DNA from: Microcaldota archaeon
GTDB lineage: Archaea > Micrarchaeota > Micrarchaeia > Burarchaeales > Fermentimicrarchaeaceae
Direction: 5' to 3'
NCBI GenBank assembly: GCA_026396385.1
Contig: JAPLWV010000012.1
Coordinates: 1-48,525, forward strand
Length of the DNA stretch: 48,525 nucleotides
The notes below the pieces were generated by a model that searched no databases, was not told where the DNA came from, and saw only the letters and a program-made list of their open reading frames with translations. This document shows positions 15,840 through 23,946 of the stretch, in pieces. Position numbers and translations under genes: made by a program. The stretch's first letter is position 1, and every line of letters begins with the position of its first letter.

Positions 15840-16121
15840 TCAACGATATGCCACTGAGAAGGAGCTGAACTCTCCCTTGAAATCATCCCAGGAATGCTCA
15901 ATCCTATCGACCCTGGCGGTTGGAGGTCCTTTCCTGCACCAGTCAAGCAGCGCCTCAAGAGCTTCTCTCTCACCTTCTGCAAGTATCTCAACCGAGCCGT
16001 CCCTCCTGTTCCTCACCCACCCCGTTATGCTTAGGCTGAAAGCTTTCTGCTCTGCGCCGGACCTGAAGAAGACTCCCTGGACAATTCCGTAGACTTCAAC
16101 ATGCAGCCTGGCTTTTGCCAT
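15840..16121 (-). CDS. acyP: Acylphosphatase
   Basis: Hydrolyses carboxyl-phosphate bonds of acylphosphates. The signature VYGIVQGVFFRSGAEQKA carries the catalytic Arg, and GWVRNRRDGSVEILAEGE carries the catalytic Asn; both are intact. The length of 93 residues is standard, and a full ferredoxin-like fold is expected. The start is ~65 bp from the divergent tdh start. The 124 bp downstream to the small membrane protein hold no supported gene. Confidence 0.96.
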   Translation of the reverse strand: MAKARLHVEVYGIVQGVFFRSGAEQKAFSLSITGWVRNRRDGSVEILAEGEREALEALLDWCRKGPPTARVDRIEHSWDDFKGEFSSFSVAYR

Positions 16122-16185
16122 GCCTCTTATATCATGCCGGATGTTTTATATTTCTTACGCGAGAATGCTATTTGGGAGGGATCAT

Positions 16186-17229
16186 ATGAAAGGTGAAATG
16201 AAGGCTATTATGAAGAAGAAGCCAGGTCTTGGAGCGGAGCTGGTCACTGTTCCCATACCAAAAATAGGGCCGAGGGATATACTTGTGAAGGTTAAGGCAA
16301 CCTCCATCTGCGGAACCGATTCGCACATATACGAATGGAATGCGTGGGCGCAGAGGAGGATAAAGCCGCCAAGGATAATGGGGCATGAGTTCGGGGGAGA
16401 GGTTGTAGAGGCAGGAAAGGATGTCACTTTTGTTTCAATTGGTGATCATGTCTCTGCTGAGACGCATATAGTGTGCAATAAGTGCTTCCAGTGCAGGACT
16501 GGTCAGGCGCATGTATGCCAGAATGTCAAGATACTTGGAGTGGACACGGACGGTTGCTTCGCGGAATACGTCGCAATCCCGGAGGAGAATGCATGGGTGA
16601 ACGACAAGAAGCTTCCTCCGGAAATAGCAGCTATACAGGAGCCTTTTGGGAATGCTGTGCACACTGTCTTTGCGGAGGGCGTTGCCGGCAAGACTGTCGC
16701 GGTTTTCGGGCTTGGTCCGATTGGGATATGCGCTGTTGCCATATGCAAGGCAGCAGGAGCGGCACATGTGTTTGCAATTGGGAGGAAGAATGATTACAGA
16801 CTGAACCTTGCAAAGAAGATGGGTGCGGACACTGTGATAAAATCGAACGAGCAGGATGTTGTGAAGCTGGTGAAGGAGGCAACCGGCGGCTCTGGGGTGG
16901 ATGTGTCCCTGGAGATGGCAGGCTCCCAGGAGTCGATAAGCCATTGCTTCAAGGTGCTGAAGTTCGGTGGGAGGGTTTCGCTGCTTGGTCTGCCGCCGGA
17001 TAAGATAACGCTGGACTGGGCTGATGACATAGTTTTCAAGGCAGCGAGGATTTATGGAATAGCAGGAAGGAGGATGTATGGCACGTGGTACACCACTGCT
17101 GGCTTGCTTAAATCGGGCAGGGTGAATGTTGAGCCGATAATTACCCACAAGTTCAAGCTTGAGGAATTTGAGAAAGGAATGCAGCTTATGCATGAAGGAA
17201 AATGCGGGAAGGTAGTTTTATACCCATAG
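16186..17229 (+). CDS. tdh: L-threonine 3-dehydrogenase
   Basis: Zinc- and NAD-dependent medium-chain dehydrogenase that oxidises L-threonine to 2-amino-3-ketobutyrate. Catalytic zinc ligands are in ICGTDSHIYEW and GHEFGGEVVEAG; the structural zinc site is CNKCFQCRTGQAHVC; the Rossmann motif is VFGLGPIGICAV. The YEWNAWAQ stretch is specific to threonine dehydrogenases. The ORF track begins at a TTG-type start 22 codons upstream; ATG at 16186 follows GGGAGGG and matches the family N-terminus. The next gene, kbl, takes the product onward, so the two form the threonine-to-glycine operon. Confidence 0.96.
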   Translation: MKGEMKAIMKKKPGLGAELVTVPIPKIGPRDILVKVKATSICGTDSHIYEWNAWAQRRIKPPRIMGHEFGGEVVEAGKDVTFVSIGDHVSAETHIVCNKCFQCRTGQAHVCQNVKILGVDTDGCFAEYVAIPEENAWVNDKKLPPEIAAIQEPFGNAVHTVFAEGVAGKTVAVFGLGPIGICAVAICKAAGAAHVFAIGRKNDYRLNLAKKMGADTVIKSNEQDVVKLVKEATGGSGVDVSLEMAGSQESISHCFKVLKFGGRVSLLGLPPDKITLDWADDIVFKAARIYGIAGRRMYGTWYTTAGLLKSGRVNVEPIITHKFKLEEFEKGMQLMHEGKCGKVVLYP

Positions 17230-17242
17230 CGGAGGTGTGTTT

Positions 17243-18418
17243 ATGGGAAGCAGACTTGGTTTCATAACGACGGAAATTGAGGGTATGAAGAGCAAGGGTC
17301 TTTTCAAGGTTCCACCCATACTAGGAGGCCCACAGGGAGCAAGGGCGGTTGTGAACGGCAAGGAGGTTATTAACCTCTCATCGAACAGCTACCTTCAGCT
17401 CACAACCAACAAAAAGATGAAGAAGGCGGCAATCGAGGCAATAAGGAAATACGGAGTTGGGACTGGAGCTGTGAGGCAGATAATTGGAACAATGGGCATA
17501 CATGAGGAGCTTGAGAAGAAAGTTGCGCAGTTCAAGGGGGCAGAAGCAGTGCTCGTGTTCTCATCAGGAGTTGCAGCCAACAGCGGAACTATACCTACTC
17601 TGGTTGCAGAGGGTGATCTGATAATAAGCGATGAGCTGAACCACGGAAGCATAATTGACGGATGCAGGCTCACCAAGGCGGAGAGAAAAATCTACCCGCA
17701 CTTGGATATGGAGGGGCTTGAGAAAGTGCTTAAGGAGAGCAAGCACAGGAGGAAGCTCATCATCACTGATGGAGTGTTCAGCATGGACGGGGATATTGCT
17801 CCGATGGACAGGATAGTGGAGCTAGCGGAGAAATATGACGCAATGACATACGTGGATGACGCCCATGGCGAGGGAGTTCTTGGAAAGAATGGCAGAGGGA
17901 TAGTGGACCACTTCAACCTGCATGGGAGGGTTGATGTTGAGATGGGAACGTTCTCCAAGGCATTCGGGTGCATGGGAGGCTATATTGCCGGAACAAACGA
18001 TTTGAGGAGCTACTTGATACAGAGGGCCAGGTCATTCCTTTTCAGCACGTCACACCCGCCAGCCACCGTGGCTGCAATAAGCGCTGCGATAGATGTTGTG
18101 CTGGAACAGCCGCAGCTTTTTGACAAGCTCTGGAACAACACCAAGTACTTCAGGAAGAAGCTGCAGAAGCTCGGGTTCAACACGGGCAACAGCCAGACGC
18201 CGATAATACCCGTCATAACAGGCGAGAGCTCCTTGGCGCAGCAGCTCTCTGCGAAGCTCTTTGAGAAGGGAGTGTATGTGAACCCGATACTGTACCCAAT
18301 GGTTGCAATGGACAAGGCAAGGGTGAGGAACATAGTGACCGCAGGGCACAAGAGGAAGGACTTGGATTATGCGATAGGGGCATTCGAGGAAGTTGGGAAG
18401 GAGCTCAAACTGATATAG
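17243..18418 (+). CDS. kbl: 2-amino-3-ketobutyrate CoA ligase (glycine C-acetyltransferase)
   Basis: PLP enzyme that splits 2-amino-3-ketobutyrate with CoA into glycine and acetyl-CoA, completing threonine breakdown started by Tdh. The PLP lysine is in MGTFSKAFGCMGGY (~residue 237); TYVDDAHGEGVLG, SDELNHGSIIDGCRL and FSTSHPPATVA are family motifs. The related enzyme KAS/BioF is the main alternative, but the adjacent tdh settles the call. ATG at 17243 is preferred over GTG at 17237, since GGAGGTG (17231-17237) then has proper spacing. The gap to tdh is 13 bp. Confidence 0.95.
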   Translation: MGSRLGFITTEIEGMKSKGLFKVPPILGGPQGARAVVNGKEVINLSSNSYLQLTTNKKMKKAAIEAIRKYGVGTGAVRQIIGTMGIHEELEKKVAQFKGAEAVLVFSSGVAANSGTIPTLVAEGDLIISDELNHGSIIDGCRLTKAERKIYPHLDMEGLEKVLKESKHRRKLIITDGVFSMDGDIAPMDRIVELAEKYDAMTYVDDAHGEGVLGKNGRGIVDHFNLHGRVDVEMGTFSKAFGCMGGYIAGTNDLRSYLIQRARSFLFSTSHPPATVAAISAAIDVVLEQPQLFDKLWNNTKYFRKKLQKLGFNTGNSQTPIIPVITGESSLAQQLSAKLFEKGVYVNPILYPMVAMDKARVRNIVTAGHKRKDLDYAIGAFEEVGKELKLI

Positions 18419-18459
18419 TTTAGAAATAGTTATAAGGCTCAATTGAGCAAAAGTATATC

Positions 18460-19395
18460 ATGAGCGAGGCATGGAAAGAGATTAAGCAAACACCTCCACA
18501 AATGGCGGAGAAACCAAACTTATTTTTAGAGGAGATGGCAAGCAGAGTTAGACAGTTCTCCTCTTCTGAGCTCAAGAGAATTGGGGAAGATAGACCTGAG
18601 TATGTCCGCGAGCGTGTTAGAAAAAGACTCGAGGATAAGTTTCCAGCCGACCTTTCTTTTGAGATAAACGGAAGAATCTATGGGGTAACCTACAACGAAG
18701 GTGTCAGGCCACTCGACTTAACAGTGGTTAAGGCATTTATCTACCAGTTGGATGTTGCAGCAAGTAGGTTTCCCACTATTGAAGGATGCGACCCTTACAC
18801 GTATAGTGGTAAACAGCTTCCTATATTCGTAGATAGGGGAAGCGTAGGCCTATTCCAGTTCTACAATAGTTTTCAAATAAGAGTTGGCAGAGATGATATT
18901 GAGGACCTGGCTAAGTTTCCGAAAGACTATAAAGACATCTCCATGCAGATTCAGGGTTGTGCCTTTCACGAATTCATGCACATGCTTCGCGTTGACCTGT
19001 GCCTGAATAATATGATACCAAAAGGGTCTGCAAGAGAACTCGTAAGCCAACTTGGCGAGTTTTTGTATAACCCGAAGGAGAATAAAATGGCGAATGATAT
19101 GTTTAAAAAATTCATTGAAGGATTTAGGAAGGGCGAAAAAATCGGTTATCACGGCAACGATTGGATTACAATGGCGAGGATATTGCTCTGGGAGTATAGA
19201 CAGCTAACTCCGAGCTTTTCAATTCCTGAATCTCGTGAAGCGCAAATAGACCTAATTTCCAAACTGGATTCAGTGTATGCAGGCATGCCTCCAAAGCAAA
19301 GGGACGAAATTATAAAAAAATATGTGGTATTAAGCGACGAGGAAATAGAAAAACGCTCGGCAGCTTGTTCAAAAGAATTAAATCTTAAATTTTAG
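18460..19395 (+). CDS. Predicted HExxH zinc metalloprotease-like protein
   Basis: A 311-residue protein I cannot place in a named family. FHEFMHMLR at ~residues 169-177 is an HExxH zinc motif, with a preceding hydrophobic/polar helix (DISMQIQGCA) and a following helix SARELVSQLGEFLY in which a glutamate could be the third ligand. There is no signal peptide or membrane helix. Base composition looks more AT-rich than the tdh-kbl genes, and codons such as AAA and TTA are more frequent, so recent acquisition is possible. AGTTATAAGG (~18427-18436) is placed for a leaderless transcript. A TPR-AAA ATPase gene follows 61 bp later in the same direction. Protease activity is inferred from the motif only. 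Confidence 0.65.
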   Translation: MSEAWKEIKQTPPQMAEKPNLFLEEMASRVRQFSSSELKRIGEDRPEYVRERVRKRLEDKFPADLSFEINGRIYGVTYNEGVRPLDLTVVKAFIYQLDVAASRFPTIEGCDPYTYSGKQLPIFVDRGSVGLFQFYNSFQIRVGRDDIEDLAKFPKDYKDISMQIQGCAFHEFMHMLRVDLCLNNMIPKGSARELVSQLGEFLYNPKENKMANDMFKKFIEGFRKGEKIGYHGNDWITMARILLWEYRQLTPSFSIPESREAQIDLISKLDSVYAGMPPKQRDEIIKKYVVLSDEEIEKRSAACSKELNLKF

Positions 19396-19456
19396 CTAAT
19401 TCAAAAGGTATTTATAAGAACCTTGATATATAGTATGTCTGGTTGAAGGGGTAGCT
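19396..19456 (+). promoter_or_regulatory. Promoter of the TPR-AAA gene
   Basis: GTATTTATAAG (19408-19418) is a good archaeal TATA box with an expected start near 19439. A GAAGGGG stretch before the ATG at 19457 may serve as ribosome-binding site. So the ATPase gene has its own promoter and need not be co-transcribed with the HExxH gene. Confidence 0.5.
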
Positions 19457-20878
19457 ATGGTGGATGAAGGAGAATACAGCGAGGAGAATGCAGAGAGCTA
19501 CTACAAGACTGGTAATGAGTACTACGAGAAGGGCAACTTCGACCTCGCGGTGGAGTACTACAACAAGGCAATAAGAGCAGACCCCATGTTTGACAAGGCG
19601 TATTACAACAGGGGGCTGGCCTATGCCTGCAAGGAGGAGTATGACAAAGCTATTGATGATATAAACAAGATGATTGAGCTGAAGCCGAATTTTGCTGAAG
19701 CATACTACATTCTGGGGCTGGCTTACGAGTATAAGAACATGCCAGACAACGCTATTGAGAACTACGATAAGGCGCTGGAGCTAAACCCAGACTTCAAGGA
19801 TGCCCAGAATAGATTGGAGCTAGCAAAGAACAAGAAGGAGAAGGCTAAGCAGGTCACTACAACCGAGCCTGGCACCCTCATGAAAGTTGAGTTCATAGAG
19901 AAACCAAATATAAACTTTAAGGATGTTGCTGGAATGGAGCACACTAAGGAAGTCATAAACGAGCAGATAGTCTACCCATTCAAGAACCCCCAGCTGGCTA
20001 AGAAGTATGGAAAGAGTGCTGGAGGAGGCCTATTGTTCTACGGCCCTCCCGGATGCGGTAAAACTTTCATGGCAAAGGCAACTGCCGGTCAGTGCGACCT
20101 GAAATTCATACATGCCAGGATAAACGAAATTGTCGACATGTATGCTGGAAATACAGAGAAGAACCTGCACAGGGTTTTTGAGACTGCTAGAAAGAATAGT
20201 CCTGCCGTGGTCTTCTTTGATGAGATGGAGGCTATGGGAGGCAAGAGGGAGGGGGATATGCAGGGATTCCAGAAAATGGCAATCAACCAGTTCCTTGCGG
20301 AGATGGACGGGCTTGAGAGCACAACTGAGAACATTCTGGTGATAGGAGCAACAAACGCCCCATGGGATGTGGATGCTGCCCTCAAGAGGTCCGGAAGGTT
20401 CGGCAAAACAATATATGTCGGGCTTCCGGACAAGAAATCCAGGGAGGCGCTGTTCAAGCTCTACTGTAAAGACAGACCTGTCAAGGGAATATGGTGGGGC
20501 AGGCTTGCCCGAGCCAGTGAGGGGTATTCAAGTGCGGACATAAAGCAGCTTTGCGAGGATGCCGCAACAATACCTTGGAAGGAAGCATATGATGGAAAAA
20601 AGGAGAGGCCGATTGCGATGAAAGACTTCATGAAAGCAATAAGAAAGAGGAAATCCACCCTTACCGAGTGGTTCGGCACTGTCAGGAAGCAGCTCGTTGG
20701 GAAGAAGGAGAAGGTTGTGCAGGATGGGAAAGAGCACTGGGTTGAGCACGAGAGCAAGCTTTCACCTGAGGAGAGGCAACTTTACAACGACCTGGTAAAA
20801 GATGTCCGCCAGTATACTGAATGGAAGTACAAAATTCCAAGAATTATAAAGACTGAATTCTCTAAGTGGATTTTCTAG
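19457..20878 (+). CDS. TPR-repeat protein fused to a classical AAA ATPase
   Basis: Residues ~10-125 are three TPR repeats (AESYYKTGNEYYEKGNFDLAVEYYNKAI, then two more), a protein-protein interaction scaffold. From ~150 a classical AAA module follows: INFKDVAGMEHTKEVI, Walker A FYGPPGCGKTF (~195), Walker B VVFFDEMEAM (~250), sensor GATNAPWDVD and arginine-finger region RSGRFGKTIY. The lid region and a C-terminal extension with TLTEWFGTVRKQ resemble Vps4/katanin-type AAA ends. The protease domain of FtsH is absent, and there is no membrane segment. A remodelling ATPase whose TPRs select clients is the likely role. The stop TAG overlaps the stop of the convergent flippase gene in CTAG. Confidence 0.85.
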   Translation: MVDEGEYSEENAESYYKTGNEYYEKGNFDLAVEYYNKAIRADPMFDKAYYNRGLAYACKEEYDKAIDDINKMIELKPNFAEAYYILGLAYEYKNMPDNAIENYDKALELNPDFKDAQNRLELAKNKKEKAKQVTTTEPGTLMKVEFIEKPNINFKDVAGMEHTKEVINEQIVYPFKNPQLAKKYGKSAGGGLLFYGPPGCGKTFMAKATAGQCDLKFIHARINEIVDMYAGNTEKNLHRVFETARKNSPAVVFFDEMEAMGGKREGDMQGFQKMAINQFLAEMDGLESTTENILVIGATNAPWDVDAALKRSGRFGKTIYVGLPDKKSREALFKLYCKDRPVKGIWWGRLARASEGYSSADIKQLCEDAATIPWKEAYDGKKERPIAMKDFMKAIRKRKSTLTEWFGTVRKQLVGKKEKVVQDGKEHWVEHESKLSPEERQLYNDLVKDVRQYTEWKYKIPRIIKTEFSKWIF

Positions 20879-21846
20879 CTTATCCTGTCTATTACTTTAA
20901 CTGCTCCTTTTATGCCAAGCAAGTCAACCATCACGTTCATGGAGCGTGTCATTAGGGCAAAGGCAACGCTCTCGTATGGGGGAACACCGAACAAGTAGAG
21001 CACTGCGGCAGTGCCTCCCTCTGATAGACCCATTCCGGCAAGCGTTGGGGCTGGTATGAACTGGAGCATTGTTATAAGCGGTTGGAGGAAGGCGAAGAAA
21101 ATAATTTCTGGCAGCTGGGAATTCACCTGCATGCCAACGCTCTTCGCCACAAGCAGCCATTCCAGCGATTTCAATGCCCACGTTATGGAGAGGAGTACAG
21201 TTATCTGGGGGATGAATTTCCTCACAGTTCTGGAGTTCCTCTGCATGTCTGAAAGAAGGGAGTGGACATGATCGCCGTAGGGAAACATCCTTATGAAGGA
21301 GATGCTCTTGACAAACTTGCTTGAGAAAAGCAACAGCGCCATGAGCACTACCATTGCTAAGAAGATACCGAACCCTATTATCATTCCAATGAACTTCATC
21401 TCGCCCCCAGTTTTGTATGAGATGAGTTCCAGTATGTACCACATTGCAATCGCCCCTGTTATGCATTTGAAGGCGAATTCGAACAGCTGGGGACCGAATA
21501 TGGAAAGCATTGATTTGTGCAGTTTTATTTTTGAGTTGGCAGTTATGAGGAATGCGGTTGCGAAGTAGCCTGTCCTGCCAGGAGTGAAATCTGAGGCGAG
21601 CATCCCCGACAGGCCGGCCTCCGTGGAATCGGCCAAACTTATCTTCTCATTTAAACCATTGAGGAGCATTCTTATCCTGAACCCCATGAGAATGTTGATT
21701 GCAAGGTAGACCAGCATGGATGCGAGCAGGTAGGATAGATTGATCCTCCATATTATTGCCAAAACCTTATCAAAATCCGAGAGGTATAAAACAACAGCAA
21801 TGGCAAGCAGAGAGACGAGAATTTGGATTAGGGTTGATTTCTTCAT
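20875..21846 (-). CDS. Flippase-like / lysylphosphatidylglycerol synthase TM-region protein (UPF0104)
   Basis: A multi-pass membrane protein of 323 residues with about eight hydrophobic segments, starting LIQILVSLLAIAVVLYL. The C-terminal signature (PTLAGMGLSEGGTAAVLYLFGVPPYESVAFALMTR) is typical of the UPF0104/AglD-type family often annotated as flippase-like. Relatives without a synthetase domain take part in lipid or glycan transfer at the membrane; the substrate here is unknown. It is divergent from the TadC-like gene across ~80 bp. Given the many sequons in nearby exported proteins, a link to surface glycosylation is a reasonable guess. Confidence 0.85.
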   Translation of the reverse strand: MKKSTLIQILVSLLAIAVVLYLSDFDKVLAIIWRINLSYLLASMLVYLAINILMGFRIRMLLNGLNEKISLADSTEAGLSGMLASDFTPGRTGYFATAFLITANSKIKLHKSMLSIFGPQLFEFAFKCITGAIAMWYILELISYKTGGEMKFIGMIIGFGIFLAMVVLMALLLFSSKFVKSISFIRMFPYGDHVHSLLSDMQRNSRTVRKFIPQITVLLSITWALKSLEWLLVAKSVGMQVNSQLPEIIFFAFLQPLITMLQFIPAPTLAGMGLSEGGTAAVLYLFGVPPYESVAFALMTRSMNVMVDLLGIKGAVKVIDRIS

Positions 21847-21927
21847 GTTAGATCGGTGGATAGCTTTAAGGTCTTCTCATTTTTTAAACTTTACAGTCAT
21901 TAATCTATTAGAGGTGCTGGGGTAAGC

Positions 21928-22908
21928 ATGAGTGGGGAGATAGTGCAGAATCTAGAGCTTCTTTTCAAGAAATTCGTTAAGAAAGCTAGAATCCGCACCG
22001 ATTGGGGAATTCTCGCAAGAACAGAGAGGTATCTTGCACCCTATGTGAATGTTTTAAGGAGCGAACTTAGTGCCTCAGAGTGGACTGTCTTAATAGCACT
22101 CTCCTCAATGATGGGTTTCATCATCCTGCTGCTTCCCGCGTATGCGCTTACCGAATCACCTGAACTCGCGCTTCTGTTCTCACTTATAGGTGCAATATTC
22201 ATCGGTTATGTTTTCATAACAATACCAACAATGCTGGCGTTCATGAAAGTGGAGAGGATGGAGAGGGCAATGCCTATGTTTCTTTCCCACTTGACTGCAG
22301 TCTACGCTGATAGGAAGAATATGAGGGATGCTCTGCTCAGCGTCATGCCCATGGATTACGGCCCGCTTTCCTATGAACTGAGGGAATCAATCTCCAATTT
22401 TGAGGTGAGCGGAAATCCTATAACCGCCTTCAGGAGATTGAGGGAGACAATAAAATCCAGAAGGATAAACAGGGCTTTCGATCTTATAATCAAATCAATA
22501 GAAGGCGGTGTGAATGTTTCGGAGTCCCTCGGCATACTGACGAATAACATAACATCTGACTTGGAGGCGGAGGCAGAGAAGAGCAGCAGGATAGGGATGT
22601 CAACTTGGATGATTTTCCTCTCATCATCGTTCTTCTACCCACTCTTCGCTGGAGTGGGCTACAATATCACTTTGATATTGGAGGGGCTGATGGGTGCACC
22701 TCTCTACTCCAGTATAGAGAAGCAATTCCTGTTATTCAGCCTGCTCATGTACATGCTGATGGGAACTGCGCTTGATTCCATGTTCGTAGGGCAGGCGAGG
22801 TACGGCTCGTTTAGGAGAGGATTGGTGATAGTCTTCCCATTGATGTTGCTCATGGCTTGTGTTGTTTTCATTATTTCAATGAAACTTACTGGAATATTCG
22901 TGGGGTGA
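21928..22908 (+). CDS. TadC/FlaJ-like type II secretion F-domain protein
   Basis: Inner-membrane platform protein of type IV pilus-like systems, 326 residues. A cytoplasmic N-terminal part is followed by two helices (~55-100, WTVLIALSSMMGFIILLLPAY and LALLFSLIGAIFIGYVF), a T2SSF domain (ERAMPMFLSHLTAVYADRKNMRDAL ... AFDLIIKSIEGGVNVSESLGIL), and three more C-terminal helices. Such proteins pair with a secretion ATPase (TadA/FlaI), which is not in this window. It has a GAGGTGCTGGGG site before the ATG. The seven-gene pilin operon 0.3 kb away on the other strand gives it probable clients. Confidence 0.88.
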   Translation: MSGEIVQNLELLFKKFVKKARIRTDWGILARTERYLAPYVNVLRSELSASEWTVLIALSSMMGFIILLLPAYALTESPELALLFSLIGAIFIGYVFITIPTMLAFMKVERMERAMPMFLSHLTAVYADRKNMRDALLSVMPMDYGPLSYELRESISNFEVSGNPITAFRRLRETIKSRRINRAFDLIIKSIEGGVNVSESLGILTNNITSDLEAEAEKSSRIGMSTWMIFLSSSFFYPLFAGVGYNITLILEGLMGAPLYSSIEKQFLLFSLLMYMLMGTALDSMFVGQARYGSFRRGLVIVFPLMLLMACVVFIISMKLTGIFVG

Positions 22909-22912
22909 GTAT

Positions 22913-23191
22913 ATGACGTGCATATCGATTGAACTTGCAGTGGCGATGTTGTTCTTCGCTGGAGCGATAATACTCTTCAGGGAATACCAGAATATGAAGA
23001 CGCTGAACATTCTGAAGAAGGAGAGCGACGACTTGAGGGATGCAATATATGCGCTGCAGAAGGAGGAGAAGAACTTCAGGGAGAAGGATTTCAGGAAGCT
23101 GCTGGGCGACTTCAACAGGCTCAAGGAAAGGGCTGATGAATCGGAAAGCGAGAATATAAGGCTGAAGAAGAGCTTAGGAAACAGAAAATGA
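22913..23191 (+). CDS. Membrane-anchored coiled-coil protein
   Basis: A 92-residue protein with an N-terminal membrane helix (IELAVAMLFFAGAIILF) followed by an almost continuous charged coiled coil to the end (LNILKKESDDLRDAIYALQKEEKNF, LKERADESESENIRLKK). It starts 4 bp after the TadC-like gene, so the two are co-transcribed, and it may be an accessory subunit of the same machine, as small bitopic proteins are in pilus systems. Function is not recognised. Its last 18 bp overlap the end of the convergent pseudopilin-like gene. Confidence 0.7.
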   Translation: MTCISIELAVAMLFFAGAIILFREYQNMKTLNILKKESDDLRDAIYALQKEEKNFREKDFRKLLGDFNRLKERADESESENIRLKKSLGNRK

Positions 23192-23518
23192 AGTGCTCAA
23201 CCCGCTGCTGGGGTCGGTCACATTTACCATCACAGGGTAGCTTGAGGAATCTATGGACACCTTCAGCCCATAGCTGTTTGAGAGCGAGTCTACTATTGAA
23301 GTAGCCCACTGCACCCTTCCTTTTTCATCAACATGCCTGTAACTCCTTGTTATTATATTTCTCGCAATCGCTATTCTGTCCGAATGTATCTCGGCAGACA
23401 CCATGGAGCGGTAGTTCTTGCTGGCTATGTACTGCGAGTGCGAGCTAAGCAGAAATACGAAACCCAGCATGAAGACTGAGAGCACAAGCAAACCTGCAAA
23501 TCCTCTTCTCATCGCCAT
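23174..23518 (-). CDS. Pseudopilin-like protein, last gene of the pilin operon
   Basis: A 114-residue protein with a short basic N-terminus (MAMRRG) and one hydrophobic helix (FAGLLVLSVFMLGFVFLL), then a soluble domain ending in a beta-rich tail (YPVMVNVTDPSSGLSTSFSVS). The MRRG/F junction could be a prepilin peptidase site, although the Q-x-S/T-I-E pattern of its neighbours is missing. The start overlaps the previous gene by 10 bp, so it is part of the same message. Minor pseudopilin is the most likely role. Confidence 0.65.
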   Translation of the reverse strand: MAMRRGFAGLLVLSVFMLGFVFLLSSHSQYIASKNYRSMVSAEIHSDRIAIARNIITRSYRHVDEKGRVQWATSIVDSLSNSYGLKVSIDSSSYPVMVNVTDPSSGLSTSFSVS

Positions 23519-23946
23519 AAGCTCACCCGGATAAGCCTGCTGTCAGCTCCTCCTTTCAGCGGAATTATTACTGGGAACTGTTCCCTGCGCGTAAGCGGTG
23601 CGCTACTTATCTGGACCGAGAATGAACTGGAGCCTTCTATATCAACATCAATCCTGCTCACCCCCAGCAGCTTGCCGTAGTTGTACAGCCTCAGACTCAG
23701 CGAATTGATCTCGCCTCCCGAGAGGTATCCCTTGAATTCAAGCCCTCTGGCTATTGTTGAGTATAACATCTCATCCTCATAGAAGGCATTCACAATGTCA
23801 TAGCCCGCCCTCTCCAGAGCCAGATCCCCCGTCTCGTGCCTGTCCTGCGGCCATGCTGCAAACAGCGAATAGGAAAGAATAATTGCAAGGAATAGGGAGA
23901 GCACGCCGTCTATTATCATTGCCTGGGCTTTCTTAAGACTCGGCAT
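23509..23946 (-). CDS. Class III signal-peptide pilin-like protein
   Basis: A 145-residue protein beginning MPSLKKAQAMIIDGVLSLFLAIILSYSLF. KKA/QAMIIDG fits the archaeal prepilin cleavage rule, with the hydrophobic assembly helix right after it. The soluble part is alpha/beta (AGYDIVNAFYEDEMLYSTIARGLEF; ISSAPLTRREQFPVIIPLKG). Compared with standard pilins the +5 Glu is replaced by Asp within IIDG. The start overlaps the upstream large pilin gene by 14 bp. It is probably a minor pilin. Confidence 0.75.
   Translation of the reverse strand: MPSLKKAQAMIIDGVLSLFLAIILSYSLFAAWPQDRHETGDLALERAGYDIVNAFYEDEMLYSTIARGLEFKGYLSGGEINSLSLRLYNYGKLLGVSRIDVDIEGSSSFSVQISSAPLTRREQFPVIIPLKGGADSRLIRVSLWR

Noticed and set aside
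16435-17193. 252-aa minus-strand ORF
   Set aside because: Antisense to tdh; Cys/His/Arg-rich shadow sequence.
19457-20878. FtsH-type membrane protease
   Set aside because: There is no membrane helix and no HExxH in this protein; only the AAA part is similar.
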